A stretch of DNA of 64,000 nt from Streptomyces sp. CB09001 (GCF_003369795.1 NZ_CP026730.1:2356001-2420000); one strand, 5' to 3'; shown: positions 28,400 to 36,745, numbered from the stretch's first letter. Numbers and translations: made by a program. The notes: generated from the sequence alone by a model not told the origin.

Positions 28400-29299
28400 A
28401 TGGCGGAAATCATCCAGAAGGACGGAACGTGGGTCTTCGACGGCGACGCCCTCAGGCTGACACCCGGGCGGGACAAGAACGTCAGTCTGCTCCGCAGGGA
28501 GCTGGGTGAACTGCTCGTGCCGCTCGCGGCGTTGGCGGGCATATCGTTCGAACAGGGCAAGAAGTCGGGACGGCTCAGGCTGCGGCTGCGCGACGGCGCC
28601 GACCCGCTGCTGCACGCGACGGGCGGCCGGCTGACCGAGCCGCACGACCCGTACCAGCTCCTGGTCGAGTCCGACCGGTACGGCGTGGCCGAGTACTTCG
28701 TGGACGAGGTGCGCAACGCGCTGCTCCTCGACCAGGTTCCGTCCGGCCCGGTGGACGCCTACCTGCTGGCGGGGCCGTCGGTGCCGCTGTCGGTGTCGGC
28801 CGGGGACGGCGTCGCGAGCTTCGACGGGGAGCGGGTGCGGCTGGAGTGGAAGTGGCAGGCGGAGGACTCCAAGTCGGCCGCCGGGCCGCGCACCCTCCCC
28901 CTCGCCGACATCGTCGCCGTGGAGTGGCAGCCGACGGTGGGCCTGGAGAACGGCCACCTCCGCTTCACCGTGCGGGCGGCGCCGAGCAAGGTGCCGCCGA
29001 AGTACGACCCCAACGCGGTGGAGCTGTGGGGCTTCAAGAAGGACCCGCTGATGGCCCTGGTGGCGGCGGCCGTGCAGGCCCGTCTGCCGCACCCGGCCGC
29101 CCGCACGGCGCGCGCGGCCCTGGAGGAGGACCACCCGGCCGAGCAGGCACTCCCGGCCCCCGTACCCGCACCGGCCGCCGAGGACGACCACGACGCGCTG
29201 CTGCGCCGGCTGCGGGAGCTGGGCGAGCTGCACCGCTCCGGGGTGCTGACGGACGAGGAGTTCACCCTGGCGAAGCAGGCGGTACTGAAGCGGATGTAG
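28400..29299 (+). CDS. DUF4429 protein with C-terminal SHOCT domain
   Basis: 299-residue cytoplasmic protein. Two related DUF4429 halves (GTWVFDGDALRLTP... with LAGISFEQGKKSGRLRLRLRDG, then GVASFDGERVRLEWKW... with IVAVEWQPTVGLENGHLRFTV), an Ala/Pro linker at about 235-260, and a short C-terminal SHOCT helix-hairpin (DALLRRLRELGELHRSGVL, then TDEEFTLAKQAVLKRM). DUF4429 is PH-like in fold. SHOCT is an oligomerisation motif. Biological role unknown. Divergent from the hexosaminidase (76 bp apart). ATG 28400 has no clear ribosome site. Confidence 0.85.
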   Translation: MAEIIQKDGTWVFDGDALRLTPGRDKNVSLLRRELGELLVPLAALAGISFEQGKKSGRLRLRLRDGADPLLHATGGRLTEPHDPYQLLVESDRYGVAEYFVDEVRNALLLDQVPSGPVDAYLLAGPSVPLSVSAGDGVASFDGERVRLEWKWQAEDSKSAAGPRTLPLADIVAVEWQPTVGLENGHLRFTVRAAPSKVPPKYDPNAVELWGFKKDPLMALVAAAVQARLPHPAARTARAALEEDHPAEQALPAPVPAPAAEDDHDALLRRLRELGELHRSGVLTDEEFTLAKQAVLKRM

Positions 29300-29326
29300 T
29301 CACAACGGCACTCAGCTACCCCGACA

Positions 29327-29346
29327 CCTGCCCGATATCGGGCAGG
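29327..29346. promoter_or_regulatory. perfect 20-bp palindrome before the 97-residue protein gene
   Basis: CCTGCCCGATATCGGGCAGG is fully self-complementary. It lies 28 bp after the DUF4429 stop and 4 bp before a TTG start, so it could be an operator, an RNA hairpin masking the ribosome site, or an attenuator. There is no T-run. Confidence 0.6.
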
Positions 29347-29350
29347 ATTC

Positions 29351-29644
29351 TTGCGCAAGCGTCTCCCGTACCCCAGGATCTACCGGGTGCACGACGAACT
29401 CGTTGATCATCTGACGCGGTCCACCCCGCTGAGCCGGGGCGAGGCGCTGCGCGTGGTCCAGGACGTGCTCGCCTACTTCGACGAGACGACCGAGGAATAC
29501 GTCCGTCGCCGCCACCGCGAGCTGCAGGCCCAGGGCCTGGTGAACGCGACGATCTTCGAGCGGATCGAGGCGGAACTGAAATACCGGGCGGTCGCGCCGC
29601 CGGAGCTGTCGCTCCGTCAGCTGCGCCGCATCGTCTACGGCTGA
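29351..29644 (+). CDS. conserved small protein upstream of glmS2
   Basis: 97-residue basic, helical protein: MRKRLPYPRIYRVHDELVDH at the N-terminus, then VVQDVLAYFDETTEEYVRRRHRELQ-type helix and QLRRIVYG at the end. I do not recognise a characterised family. The start is uncertain: TTG 29351 has only a weak CAGGA close by, and GTG 29387 is an alternative that would lose 12 residues. It ends 65 nt before glmS2 and may share its transcript. Good coding bias supports it being real. Confidence 0.65.
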   Translation: MRKRLPYPRIYRVHDELVDHLTRSTPLSRGEALRVVQDVLAYFDETTEEYVRRRHRELQAQGLVNATIFERIEAELKYRAVAPPELSLRQLRRIVYG

Positions 29645-29709
29645 GGCCGCCCCGGCCGAAGGCCGACTGCGGCCGAGAGGCCGAAGAGAGACAAGAGGTT
29701 TACGTATAC

Positions 29710-31527
29710 ATGTGCGGAATCGTCGGATACATCGGCAAGCGTGACGTCGCGCCCCTGCTCCTCGAAGGCCTTCAGCGCCTGGAGTACCGCGGGTACGACT
29801 CGGCGGGCGTGGTCATCACCTCCCCGAAGGCAACCGGCCTCAGGATGGTCAAGGCCAAGGGCCGGGTGCGCGACCTGGAGGCCAAGGTCCCGGCGCGTTT
29901 CAAGGGCACCACCGGCATCGCCCACACCCGCTGGGCCACCCATGGCGCCCCCTCCGACGTGAACGCCCACCCGCACATGTCGGCCGACAACAAGGTCGCC
30001 GTCGTCCACAACGGCATCATCGACAACGCCGCCGACCTGCGCCGCAAACTGGAGGCGGACGGCGTCGAGTTCCTCTCCGAGACCGACACCGAGGTCCTCG
30101 TCCACCTCATCGCCCGCTCCGAGGCCGAGAAGCTGGAGGACAAGGTCCGCGAGACCCTGCGGGTGATCGAGGGCACGTACGGCATCGCCGTGATGCACGC
30201 CGACTTCCCCGAACGCATCGTCGTCGCCCGCAACGGCTCGCCGGTCGTCCTCGGCATCGGCGAGAAGGAGATGTTCGTCGCCTCGGACATCGCCGCGCTG
30301 GTCACCCACACCCGGCAGATAGTCACGCTCGACGACGGCGAGATGGCCACCCTCAAGGCCGACGACTTCCGCACCTACACCACCGAGGGCACCCGCACCA
30401 CGTCCGAGCCCACCACCGTGGAGTGGGAGGCCGCCTCCTACGACATGGGCGGCCACGACACCTACATGCACAAGGAGATCCACGAGCAGGCCGAGGCCGT
30501 GGACCGGGTGCTGCGCGGCCGGATCGACGACCGCTTCTCCACCGTGCACCTCGGCGGCCTCAACCTGGACGCCCGCGACGCGCGCGCCGTGCGCCGCGTG
30601 AAGATCCTCGGCTGCGGCACCTCGTACCACGCGGGCCAGATCGGCGCCCAGATGATCGAGGAGCTGGCCCGCATCCCCGCGGACGCCGAGCCGGCCTCCG
30701 AGTTCCGCTACCGCAACGCGGTCGTCGACCCCGACACCCTGTACATCGCCGTCTCCCAGTCCGGCGAGACCTACGACGTGCTGGCCGCCGTGCAGGAGCT
30801 GAAGCGCAAGGGCGCCCGCGTCCTCGGCATCGTCAACGTGGTCGGTTCGGCGATCGCCCGCGAGGCCGACGGCGGCATGTACGTGCACGCCGGGCCCGAG
30901 GTCTGCGTCGTGTCCACCAAGTGCTTCACCAACACCTGCGTCGCCTTCGCGCTGCTCGCCCTGCACCTGGGCCGTACCCGCGACCTGTCGGTGCGCGACG
31001 GCAAGCGGATCATCGAGGGCCTGCGCAAGCTGCCCGCGCAGATCTCCGAGATGCTGCAGCAGGAGGAGGACGTCAAGAAGCTGGCCGCGCAGTACGCCGA
31101 GGCCCGCTCGATGCTCTTCATCGGCCGCGTGCGGGGCTACCCGGTCGCCCGCGAGGCCTCCCTGAAGCTCAAGGAGGTCTCCTACATCCACGCCGAGGCC
31201 TACCCGGCCTCCGAGCTGAAGCACGGCCCGCTCGCCCTGATCGAGCCGGCCCTGCCGACGGTCGCGATCGTGCCGGACGACGACCTGCTGGAGAAGAACC
31301 GCGCGGCCATGGAGGAGATCAAGGCCCGCAGCGGTCAGATCCTCGCCGTCGCCCACCGGGAGCAGGAGAAGGCCGACCACACCATCGTCGTCCCGAAGAA
31401 CGAGGACGAGCTGGACCCGATCCTCATGGGCATCCCGCTCCAGCTCCTCGCCTACCACACGGCGCTGGCGCTCGGCCGGGACATCGACAAGCCCCGCAAC
31501 CTCGCCAAGTCGGTGACGGTGGAGTAG
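29710..31527 (+). CDS. glmS2: glutamine--fructose-6-phosphate aminotransferase
   Basis: 605-residue enzyme making glucosamine-6-phosphate from fructose-6-phosphate and glutamine, entry to peptidoglycan amino sugars. Glutaminase domain 1 to about 240 with the catalytic Cys2 (MCGIVGYIG) and HTRWATHGAPSDVNAHP. Two SIS isomerase domains follow: ILGCGTSYHAG with SQSGETYDVLAAV, then FIGRVRGYPVAREASLKLKE and YPASELKHGPLALIEP. The C-terminus DKPRNLAKSVTVE is canonical. The gene is convergent with the stress-protein gene, 17 nt between stops. No riboswitch is visible in the 65-nt leader. Confidence 0.95.
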   Translation: MCGIVGYIGKRDVAPLLLEGLQRLEYRGYDSAGVVITSPKATGLRMVKAKGRVRDLEAKVPARFKGTTGIAHTRWATHGAPSDVNAHPHMSADNKVAVVHNGIIDNAADLRRKLEADGVEFLSETDTEVLVHLIARSEAEKLEDKVRETLRVIEGTYGIAVMHADFPERIVVARNGSPVVLGIGEKEMFVASDIAALVTHTRQIVTLDDGEMATLKADDFRTYTTEGTRTTSEPTTVEWEAASYDMGGHDTYMHKEIHEQAEAVDRVLRGRIDDRFSTVHLGGLNLDARDARAVRRVKILGCGTSYHAGQIGAQMIEELARIPADAEPASEFRYRNAVVDPDTLYIAVSQSGETYDVLAAVQELKRKGARVLGIVNVVGSAIAREADGGMYVHAGPEVCVVSTKCFTNTCVAFALLALHLGRTRDLSVRDGKRIIEGLRKLPAQISEMLQQEEDVKKLAAQYAEARSMLFIGRVRGYPVAREASLKLKEVSYIHAEAYPASELKHGPLALIEPALPTVAIVPDDDLLEKNRAAMEEIKARSGQILAVAHREQEKADHTIVVPKNEDELDPILMGIPLQLLAYHTALALGRDIDKPRNLAKSVTVE

Positions 31528-31544
31528 TCCCGTCCAACCGGGTG

Positions 31545-32072
31545 TCAGGGGATGACGACCACGGGCCGCTTCGCCCGCTTGGCGAGGCGGCCCGCGACGG
31601 AGCCGAAGAGGCGGCCGACCAGTCCGTGACTGGAGCCGACGACGATGGCGTCCGCCTCGTACTCCCGCCCCACCTCTTCGAGTTCGTGGCAGATGTCGCC
31701 GCCGCGCTCGACCAGGATCCAGGGCACCTCGGCGAGGTAGTCCGCGCACGCCAGCTCCAGACCGAGCACCTCGGTGCGGTGGTCGGGCACGTCGACGAAG
31801 ACCGGAGGTTCGCAGCCGGCCCACACGGTGGTGGGCAGCCGGTTGGCGACATGCACGATGACCAGGCCGGAGCCCAGCCGGGAGGCCATGCCGATGGCGT
31901 AGGCGAGCGCGCGCTCGCTGGACGTGGAGCCGTCGAAGCCGACGACGACACCGTGCTTGAAGGCTGGGTCGCACGACTGGCGTGGCTCTTCGGCCGCCAG
32001 GGGCTCGGCCGCCGTAGGTTCGGCGACGGGCCGCTTGCGGTCCGCGGGTTCGAAGAATTCGTGACCGGCCAT
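31545..32072 (-). CDS. universal stress protein (UspA family)
   Basis: 175-residue single-domain universal stress protein. The core starts with GVVVGFDGSTSSERALAYAIGMA and ends with the ATP-binding loop IVVGSSHGLVGRLFGSVAGRLAKRAKRPVVVIP (G-2x-G-9x-G(S/T) type). The first 45 residues (Ala/Glu/Pro-rich) are an unconserved extension. ATG 32072 is the likeliest start; in-frame starts upstream would add a poorly biased stretch. Convergent with glmS2. Confidence 0.85.
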   Translation of the reverse strand: MAGHEFFEPADRKRPVAEPTAAEPLAAEEPRQSCDPAFKHGVVVGFDGSTSSERALAYAIGMASRLGSGLVIVHVANRLPTTVWAGCEPPVFVDVPDHRTEVLGLELACADYLAEVPWILVERGGDICHELEEVGREYEADAIVVGSSHGLVGRLFGSVAGRLAKRAKRPVVVIP

Positions 32073-32375
32073 GGCTGTCTCGGCGTTTTTATCCTCTATG
32101 GGGGACAACAGTGTGCGGCGGAGCTGTGTCCGGGAATGGTCTTCCCAACCCCATACCCCCAAGGGTACGGCGGCACGCCTCCTTCGCCCAGATCTCGCAG
32201 GGGGTCCCCCGCGGGATTCACCGGAGCATGCCCGAGAGGGCGCCCGTAACGCAATGGTTGCTGCTCTGTACAGGCGGTTTGCACAGGATTCAACTGTCCG
32301 TGACCGGCCGTGTCCCGTCGTGACCGACGCGCCGCGCGGACGTTGATCTCCATGCCGCCACCCCAGGGAGCACCC
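32073..32375. promoter_or_regulatory. divergent intergenic region, stress protein / small membrane protein
   Basis: About 300 bp between divergent starts. It includes an AT-richer patch (about 32083-32100) next to the stress-protein start, suitable for a promoter, but I see no palindrome or recognised operator. Confidence 0.4.
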
Positions 32376-32654
32376 GTGTCAGGACCGCACCGTCCCGCCG
32401 AACCGACGTCCGGCCCACCCGACCGGGACGGCGTCACCGATCTCGTCCGCTGGGCGGCGTTCAGCTGCTTCCTCGTCCCGGTGGCGCTCCTCTGGTACGG
32501 CGCCTCGTTCGCGGGCGCCGCCGGCACGGCCCTCGGCCTGGCCGCCGTCACCGGCGTCTGCCGTCTGTTGCTGCGGCGTTCCGAGCGGGTCCCGGCCCGG
32601 CGGCGGGCTCGCGGGGGCGGGCGGCACACTGGGGAAAAAGCACCGGTCGACTGA
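32376..32654 (+). CDS. small two-helix membrane protein upstream of adpA
   Basis: 92-residue protein: a polar, Pro-rich N-terminus (about 25 residues), two hydrophobic segments (WAAFSCFLVPVALLWYG and AGTALGLAAVTGVCRLLL) and an Arg-rich cytoplasmic tail. GTG 32376 has AGGGAG 5 nt upstream; an in-frame ATG 32352 lacks one. Function unknown; the family appears conserved next to adpA in streptomycetes (from memory). Its stop codon lies inside a hairpin. Confidence 0.7.
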   Translation: MSGPHRPAEPTSGPPDRDGVTDLVRWAAFSCFLVPVALLWYGASFAGAAGTALGLAAVTGVCRLLLRRSERVPARRRARGGGRHTGEKAPVD

Positions 32655-32659
32655 CCGGT
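32642..32659. terminator. hairpin at the end of the small membrane gene
   Basis: 7-bp perfect stem ACCGGTC / GACCGGT with a 4-nt loop, containing the stop codon and followed by TT. Probably limits readthrough toward adpA. Confidence 0.5.
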
Positions 32660-33040
32660 TTCCGCGCACAGTTCCGCTTCTTTTCAGCCAACTTCCGCAG
32701 GTGGCGCATCAACACCCCTCACCACCCCCAAACCCCCGTTCCACCTGCACGGAAAGGGTCTCGGGCCCCCCTCGCACCGTACGGGGATTGGCCACTGACA
32801 CAAGGCGCACTTCCCAGGGGCGCCCTGGAGTGCAACGCTTCGTGATCGACTGCTTCACGCCAAGTTGCCATGTCGACAATGTCCCAAGTGCCGAACCGGC
32901 CACCTCGGCGCGGCGGGACACAGTAGATTCGATCTTGACCGTCTACGGCGGGGGACTCGTGCAGGACCGAGGGGAAACGTGTTGGAGCGACAGACCCGAA
33001 GGGTGAAGGGCGCCGCGACCACCGAGGGGGGCTTAGCAGT
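32660..33040. promoter_or_regulatory. adpA upstream region
   Basis: 381 bp without a gene. Known biology places adpA promoters and self-repressor sites here. I see a possible -10 (TAGATT, 32924-32929) and a ribosome site GAGGGGGG at 33024-33031, 9 nt before the ATG. I found no clear full match to the AdpA consensus TGGCSNGWWY. Confidence 0.5.
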
Positions 33041-34237
33041 ATGAGCCACGACTCCGCCGCCGCGCCGGAAGCCGCGGCCCGGAAGCTGTCCGGGCGCCGC
33101 CGCAAGGAGATCGTCGCGGTGCTGCTGTTCAGCGGCGGCCCCATCTTCGAGAGTTCCATACCGCTGTCGGTGTTCGGGATCGACCGCCAGGACGCCGGCG
33201 TGCCGCGCTACCGGCTGCTGGTGTGCGCCGGCGAGGAGGGCCCGCTGCGGACCACGGGGGGCCTGGAACTCACCGCGCCGCAGGGACTGGAGGCGATCTC
33301 GCGGGCGGGCACGGTCGTCGTGCCGGCCTGGCGGTCGATCACCTCGCCGCCGCCGGAGGAGGCGCTCGACGCACTGCGCCGGGCGCACGAGGAGGGGGCG
33401 CGCATAGTCGGACTGTGCACGGGTGCCTTCGTCCTCGCCGCGGCGGGCCTGCTGGACGGCCGCCCCGCCACCACGCACTGGATGTACGCGCCGACGCTGG
33501 CCAAGCGCTATCCGTCGGTGCACGTCGATCCGCGCGAGCTGTTCGTGGACGACGGCGACGTGCTGACCTCCGCGGGCACCGCGGCCGGGATCGACCTCTG
33601 CCTGCACATCGTGCGCACGGACCACGGCAACGAGGCGGCCGGCGCGCTGGCCCGCCGCCTGGTGGTCCCCCCGCGCCGCAGCGGCGGCCAGGAGCGCTAC
33701 CTCGACAGGTCTTTACCGGAGGAGATCGGCGCCGACCCGCTCGCCGAGGTCGTCGCCTGGGCGCTGGAGCACCTCCACGAGCAGTTCGACGTGGAGACGC
33801 TGGCCGCGCGCGCCTACATGAGCCGCCGCACCTTCGACCGCCGGTTCCGCTCGCTGACGGGCAGCGCCCCGCTGCAGTGGCTGATCACGCAGCGGGTGCT
33901 CCAGGCGCAGCGCCTGCTGGAGACCTCGGACTACTCGGTGGACGAGGTCGCCGGCCGCTGCGGCTTCCGTTCCCCGGTGGCCCTGCGCGGCCACTTCCGC
34001 CGCCAGCTGGGCTCGTCCCCGGCCGCCTACCGGGCGGCCTACCGGGCGCGCCGCCCCCAGGGCGACCGCCAGCCGGACCCGGACACCGCGGCCGCGGGCG
34101 CCTCCCGTCCGCTGCCCCCGTCCGACCCACCGGCTGCCCTCCCCCCGGAGAACGCGGTCCCGTTCCAGACCCGCCGCACCGCCACCCCCATGCCGGCGGG
34201 CGCGGCCGGAGTCCCAGGCCAGCGCAGCGCGCCGTGA
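33041..34237 (+). CDS. adpA: AraC-family developmental regulator AdpA
   Basis: 398-residue master activator of morphological development and secondary metabolism. Residues about 20-190 form the DJ-1/PfpI-like dimerisation domain (VAVLLFSGGPIFESSIPLSVFG, GLCTGAFVLAAAGLLDGR). AraC double HTH at about 240-335 (YMSRRTFDRRFRSLTGSAPL, YSVDEVAGRCGFRSPVALRG). The C-terminal 60 residues are a Pro/Ala tail. Codon 225 (33713-33715), in the linker between domains, is TTA, so full-length translation needs the bldA tRNA, a hallmark of adpA. A strong terminator follows. Confidence 0.97.
   Translation: MSHDSAAAPEAAARKLSGRRRKEIVAVLLFSGGPIFESSIPLSVFGIDRQDAGVPRYRLLVCAGEEGPLRTTGGLELTAPQGLEAISRAGTVVVPAWRSITSPPPEEALDALRRAHEEGARIVGLCTGAFVLAAAGLLDGRPATTHWMYAPTLAKRYPSVHVDPRELFVDDGDVLTSAGTAAGIDLCLHIVRTDHGNEAAGALARRLVVPPRRSGGQERYLDRSLPEEIGADPLAEVVAWALEHLHEQFDVETLAARAYMSRRTFDRRFRSLTGSAPLQWLITQRVLQAQRLLETSDYSVDEVAGRCGFRSPVALRGHFRRQLGSSPAAYRAAYRARRPQGDRQPDPDTAAAGASRPLPPSDPPAALPPENAVPFQTRRTATPMPAGAAGVPGQRSAP
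33713..33715 (+). promoter_or_regulatory. in-frame TTA (bldA) codon in adpA
   Basis: Leu225 in the interdomain linker is encoded by TTA, read only by the developmentally regulated bldA tRNA in Streptomyces. It lies in frame (672 nt from the start). Confidence 0.97.
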
Positions 34238-34257
34238 GGTGAGAGTCAGTCTCCTTG

Positions 34258-34292
34258 AACGCCGGACGGGCGCACTCAGCCCGTCCGGCGTT
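34258..34292. terminator. terminator after adpA
   Basis: Perfect 14-bp stem AACGCCGGACGGGC / GCCCGTCCGGCGTT with a 7-nt loop, followed by TT. Downstream, 34310-34360 carries a GC-rich intergenic repeat-like stretch (GGGGGCGGCAGCCCCC core) common between Streptomyces genes. Confidence 0.88.
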
Positions 34293-34406
34293 TGAGGACG
34301 AGGCCCGTTCAGGGCCGAAGCGGGGGCCAGGGGGCGGCAGCCCCCAGCGAGGCCCGCACCGACGCCGGGGCCCCGATGAACAGGCGCCCACCGTACAGTG
34401 GCCCGC

Positions 34407-35009
34407 ATGAACGATCGCATGGTGTGGATCGACTGCGAGATGACCGGCCTCTCGCTGTCCGACGACGCGCTCATCGAGGTTGCCGCCCTCGTCACCGACT
34501 CCGAGCTGAACATCCTCGGCGAAGGCGTCGACATCGTCATCCGTCCGCCGGACCGGGCCCTGGAGACCATGCCGGAGGTGGTGCGCGAGATGCACACCGC
34601 GTCGGGACTGCTCGCGGAGCTGGACGGCGGCACGACCCTGGCGGACGCCGAGGCCCAGGTCCTGGCCTACGTACGGGAGCACGTGAAGGAGCCGGGCAAG
34701 GCCCCCCTGTGCGGCAACTCCGTCGGCACCGACCGCGGCTTCCTGCTGCGGGACATGGCGACGCTGGAGGGCTACCTCCACTACCGGATCGTCGATGTCT
34801 CCTCGGTCAAGGAGCTGGCCCGCCGCTGGTACCCGCGGGCGTACTTCAACAGCCCCGAGAAGAACGGCAACCACCGCGCGCTCGCCGACATCCGCGAGTC
34901 CATCGCCGAGCTGCGCTACTACCGGGAGGCGGTCTTCGTCCCGCAGCCCGGCCCCGACTCCGACACGGCCAAGGCGATCGCCGCGAAGCATGTGGTAGCC
35001 GCCGGATAG
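34407..35009 (+). CDS. orn: oligoribonuclease
   Basis: 200-residue DEDDh 3'-5' exoribonuclease degrading 2-5-nt RNAs and the c-di-GMP product pGpG. Catalytic residues are visible: WIDCEMTGL (Asp/Glu), [13 protein letters not shown] (Asp region) and [12 protein letters not shown] (His and Asp). The family's normal length is about 180-200. ATG 34407 is used; GTG 34398 is in frame but would add only three residues. It lies next to adpA as in S. coelicolor (ornA), where loss slows growth and development. Confidence 0.95.
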   Translation: MNDRMVWIDCEMTGLSLSDDALIEVAALVTDSELNILGEGVDIVIRPPDRALETMPEVVREMHTASGLLAELDGGTTLADAEAQVLAYVREHVKEPGKAPLCGNSVGTDRGFLLRDMATLEGYLHYRIVDVSSVKELARRWYPRAYFNSPEKNGNHRALADIRESIAELRYYREAVFVPQPGPDSDTAKAIAAKHVVAAG

Positions 35010-35129
35010 GGCGGCCGGCCCGCGGACGGCGGCGTCCGGAAAGCCGGGCGCGAGCACCCCTTCGGACCCTGTACACTTTTTCTCAGCCGGTCGGGAAACC
35101 CGCCAAGCGGGATTCGAGCACCGGCCTTG

Positions 35130-35202
35130 GTGGGTGTAGCTCAGCTGGTAGAGCACCTGGTTGTGGTCCAGGATGCCGCGGGTTCAAGTCCCGTCACTCA
35201 CC
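35130..35202 (+). tRNA. tRNA-His (GTG anticodon)
   Basis: Complete cloverleaf: acceptor GTGGGTG / CACTCAC, D-arm GCTC...GAGC, anticodon stem CCTGG / CCAGG with loop TTGTGGT (anticodon GTG), T-arm around GGTTCAAGTCC. The G at 35129 can act as the His-specific G-1 opposite discriminator C 35202. CCA is not encoded. Confidence 0.97.
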
Positions 35203-35206
35203 CTGA

Positions 35207-35250
35207 GCAATCAGCCGGTGACTCTCGCGAGAGAGTCACCGGCTGATTGC
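35207..35250. terminator. perfect hairpin terminator after tRNA-His
   Basis: A 20-bp perfect stem (starts GCAATCAGCCGG, returns as CCGGCTGATTGC) with a 4-nt GCGA loop, 4 nt after the tRNA and before the convergent cebR gene. Confidence 0.9.
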
Positions 35251-35324
35251 GTTGGGGCACACGCCGCGCCGAGGACACCGCCGGGGCCGCGCCCTCCGGT
35301 GCGCGGCCCCGCGTACGGTCCGTC

Positions 35325-36380
35325 TCAGGACGACCTGCGCTCCACCAGCTCCGTCGCCAGCACCACCTGGTGCCGTTCCAGGCCCCGTGAGGCGGCCGGG
35401 CGGCGGTCGGCGATCTCGGTCAGCAGCAGGTCTATCATCGCGCGCCCCATCTCCTCGATGGGCTGGCGCACGCTGGTGAGCGGCGGCTCCATGTGGCGGG
35501 CGATGGCCGAGTCGTCGTAGCCGACCAGTGCGACGTCGTCCGGGATGCGCCGGCCCGCCTCGCGCAGGACCTGGCCGGCGCCCGCCGCGGTGACGTCCGA
35601 GGCGGCGAAGACCGCGTCCACGTCGGGGTGGCGGCGCAGCAGCTCCGTCATCGCGCGGCGCCCGCCCTCCTCGGTGAAGTCGCCCGGCTCGATCATCCCC
35701 TCGTCCACCTCGTGGCCCGCGTCGCGCAGGGCGTCGCGGTAGCCGTCGACGCGTCGCTGGGCGCCGTAGACGGCGAGGTGACCGGTGATGTGGGCGACGC
35801 GGCCGCGCCCCCGGGACAGCAGGTGCTCGACGGCCGAGCGGGCGCCGCCGTAGTTGTCCGAGTCCACCGACGCCAGCGGCTCCGCGGCCGAGCGGGGGCC
35901 GCTGATCACCGCGGGGATCTCCAGCTGGGTCAGCAGGTCGGGCAGCGGGTCGTCGGCGTGCACCGAGACCAGCAGGACGCCGTCCACCCGGTGCGCCGCC
36001 AGGTACTGGGCGAGCCGCTCGCGCTCCCGGTCGCTGCCCGCGAATATCAGCAGCAGTTGCATCTCGGTGTCGGACAGCTCGGAGCCGACGCCCTTCAGCA
36101 TGTCCGAGAAGTACGGCTCCGCGAAGAACCGGGTCTCCGGCTCCGGCACCACCAGGGCGATCGCGTCCGTGCGGTTGGCCGCCAGCGCGCGGGCCGCCGT
36201 GTTCGGGACGTAGCCGAGTTCCGCGACCGCCGCCTCGACGGCCGCCCGGGTCGCGTCGCTGACCCGCGGCGAGCCGTTGATCACCCGGGAGACCGTGCCG
36301 CGGCCGACGCCCGCGCGGGCCGCCACTTCTTCGAGGGTGGGCCGGCCACCGCTCCGACCACGCACTCCGTGGCTTGCCAT
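35325..36380 (-). CDS. cebR: LacI-family repressor CebR
   Basis: 351-residue repressor of cello-oligosaccharide uptake. N-terminal HTH (RPTLEEVAARAGVGRGTVSRVING, about 13-36) with hinge AARALAANRT, then the periplasmic-binding-like effector domain (IALVVPEPETRFF, RVDGVLLVSVH, VALVGYDDSAIARHMEPPLTSVRQP). Divergent from cebEFG-bglC. Its expected 14-bp operator TGGGAGCGCTCCCA is present upstream of cebE and near bglC. Cellobiose or cellotriose is the known inducer for Streptomyces CebR. ATG 36380 starts the standard N-terminus. Confidence 0.92.
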   Translation of the reverse strand: MASHGVRGRSGGRPTLEEVAARAGVGRGTVSRVINGSPRVSDATRAAVEAAVAELGYVPNTAARALAANRTDAIALVVPEPETRFFAEPYFSDMLKGVGSELSDTEMQLLLIFAGSDRERERLAQYLAAHRVDGVLLVSVHADDPLPDLLTQLEIPAVISGPRSAAEPLASVDSDNYGGARSAVEHLLSRGRGRVAHITGHLAVYGAQRRVDGYRDALRDAGHEVDEGMIEPGDFTEEGGRRAMTELLRRHPDVDAVFAASDVTAAGAGQVLREAGRRIPDDVALVGYDDSAIARHMEPPLTSVRQPIEEMGRAMIDLLLTEIADRRPAASRGLERHQVVLATELVERRSS

Positions 36381-36510
36381 CGGCTCCGCCTCCCGTCGTC
36401 ACCCCCGCACTCTGCGGCTGGCCTGGAATTTAACAGGCCGGTCGGGTGTAATGACCGACTCCGGCCCCTCACCCGCCGTACGGGGGTGTCTCCGTGCCGT
36501 TCGCAACGTC

Positions 36511-36531
36511 CAGTTAACAGGCCGATAACTG
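36511..36531. repeat. inverted repeat CAGTTA-N9-TAACTG
   Basis: Six-bp perfect arms in the cebR-cebE gap, containing the second copy of TTAACAGGCCG. Possible operator for a second regulator or for cebR autoregulation. Confidence 0.5.
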
Positions 36532-36600
36532 AACGCAATTCGTCGCGTCCGTTCCCTTGACACCCCCGCCCGGACCGACGACTCTTCAACACATCACTTG

Positions 36601-36614
36601 TGGGAGCGCTCCCA
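36601..36614. promoter_or_regulatory. CebR box upstream of cebE
   Basis: TGGGAGCGCTCCCA, a perfect match to the 14-bp palindrome bound by Streptomyces CebR, about 130 bp before the cebE start. Confidence 0.93.
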
Positions 36615-36745
36615 CACTACCTGGCACATACACATCCCGCACGTTCCCAGCCCGAGCCGCAGCGACGAACGAAACACATGAAGCAGCGGGTCCAACCATG
36701 TAGTTGGCCGGGGGGTCGGCACGTCAGGGCAACAGGAGGACGCAC

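Larger units (their letters stand above)
36381..36745. promoter_or_regulatory. cebR-cebE divergent control region
   Basis: 365 bp with a perfect CebR box (36601-36614), a TTGACA hexamer (36557-36562) suited as -35 for cebE, an 11-bp direct repeat TTAACAGGCCG at 36430-36440 and 36514-36524, and an inverted repeat CAGTTA-N9-TAACTG at 36511-36531. The latter two have no assigned regulator. Confidence 0.7.

Noticed and set aside
29635..31974. Long open frame on the minus strand opposite glmS2
   Set aside because: glmS2 has every family motif on the plus strand; the opposite translation is Val/Gly/Asp-rich with no motif.
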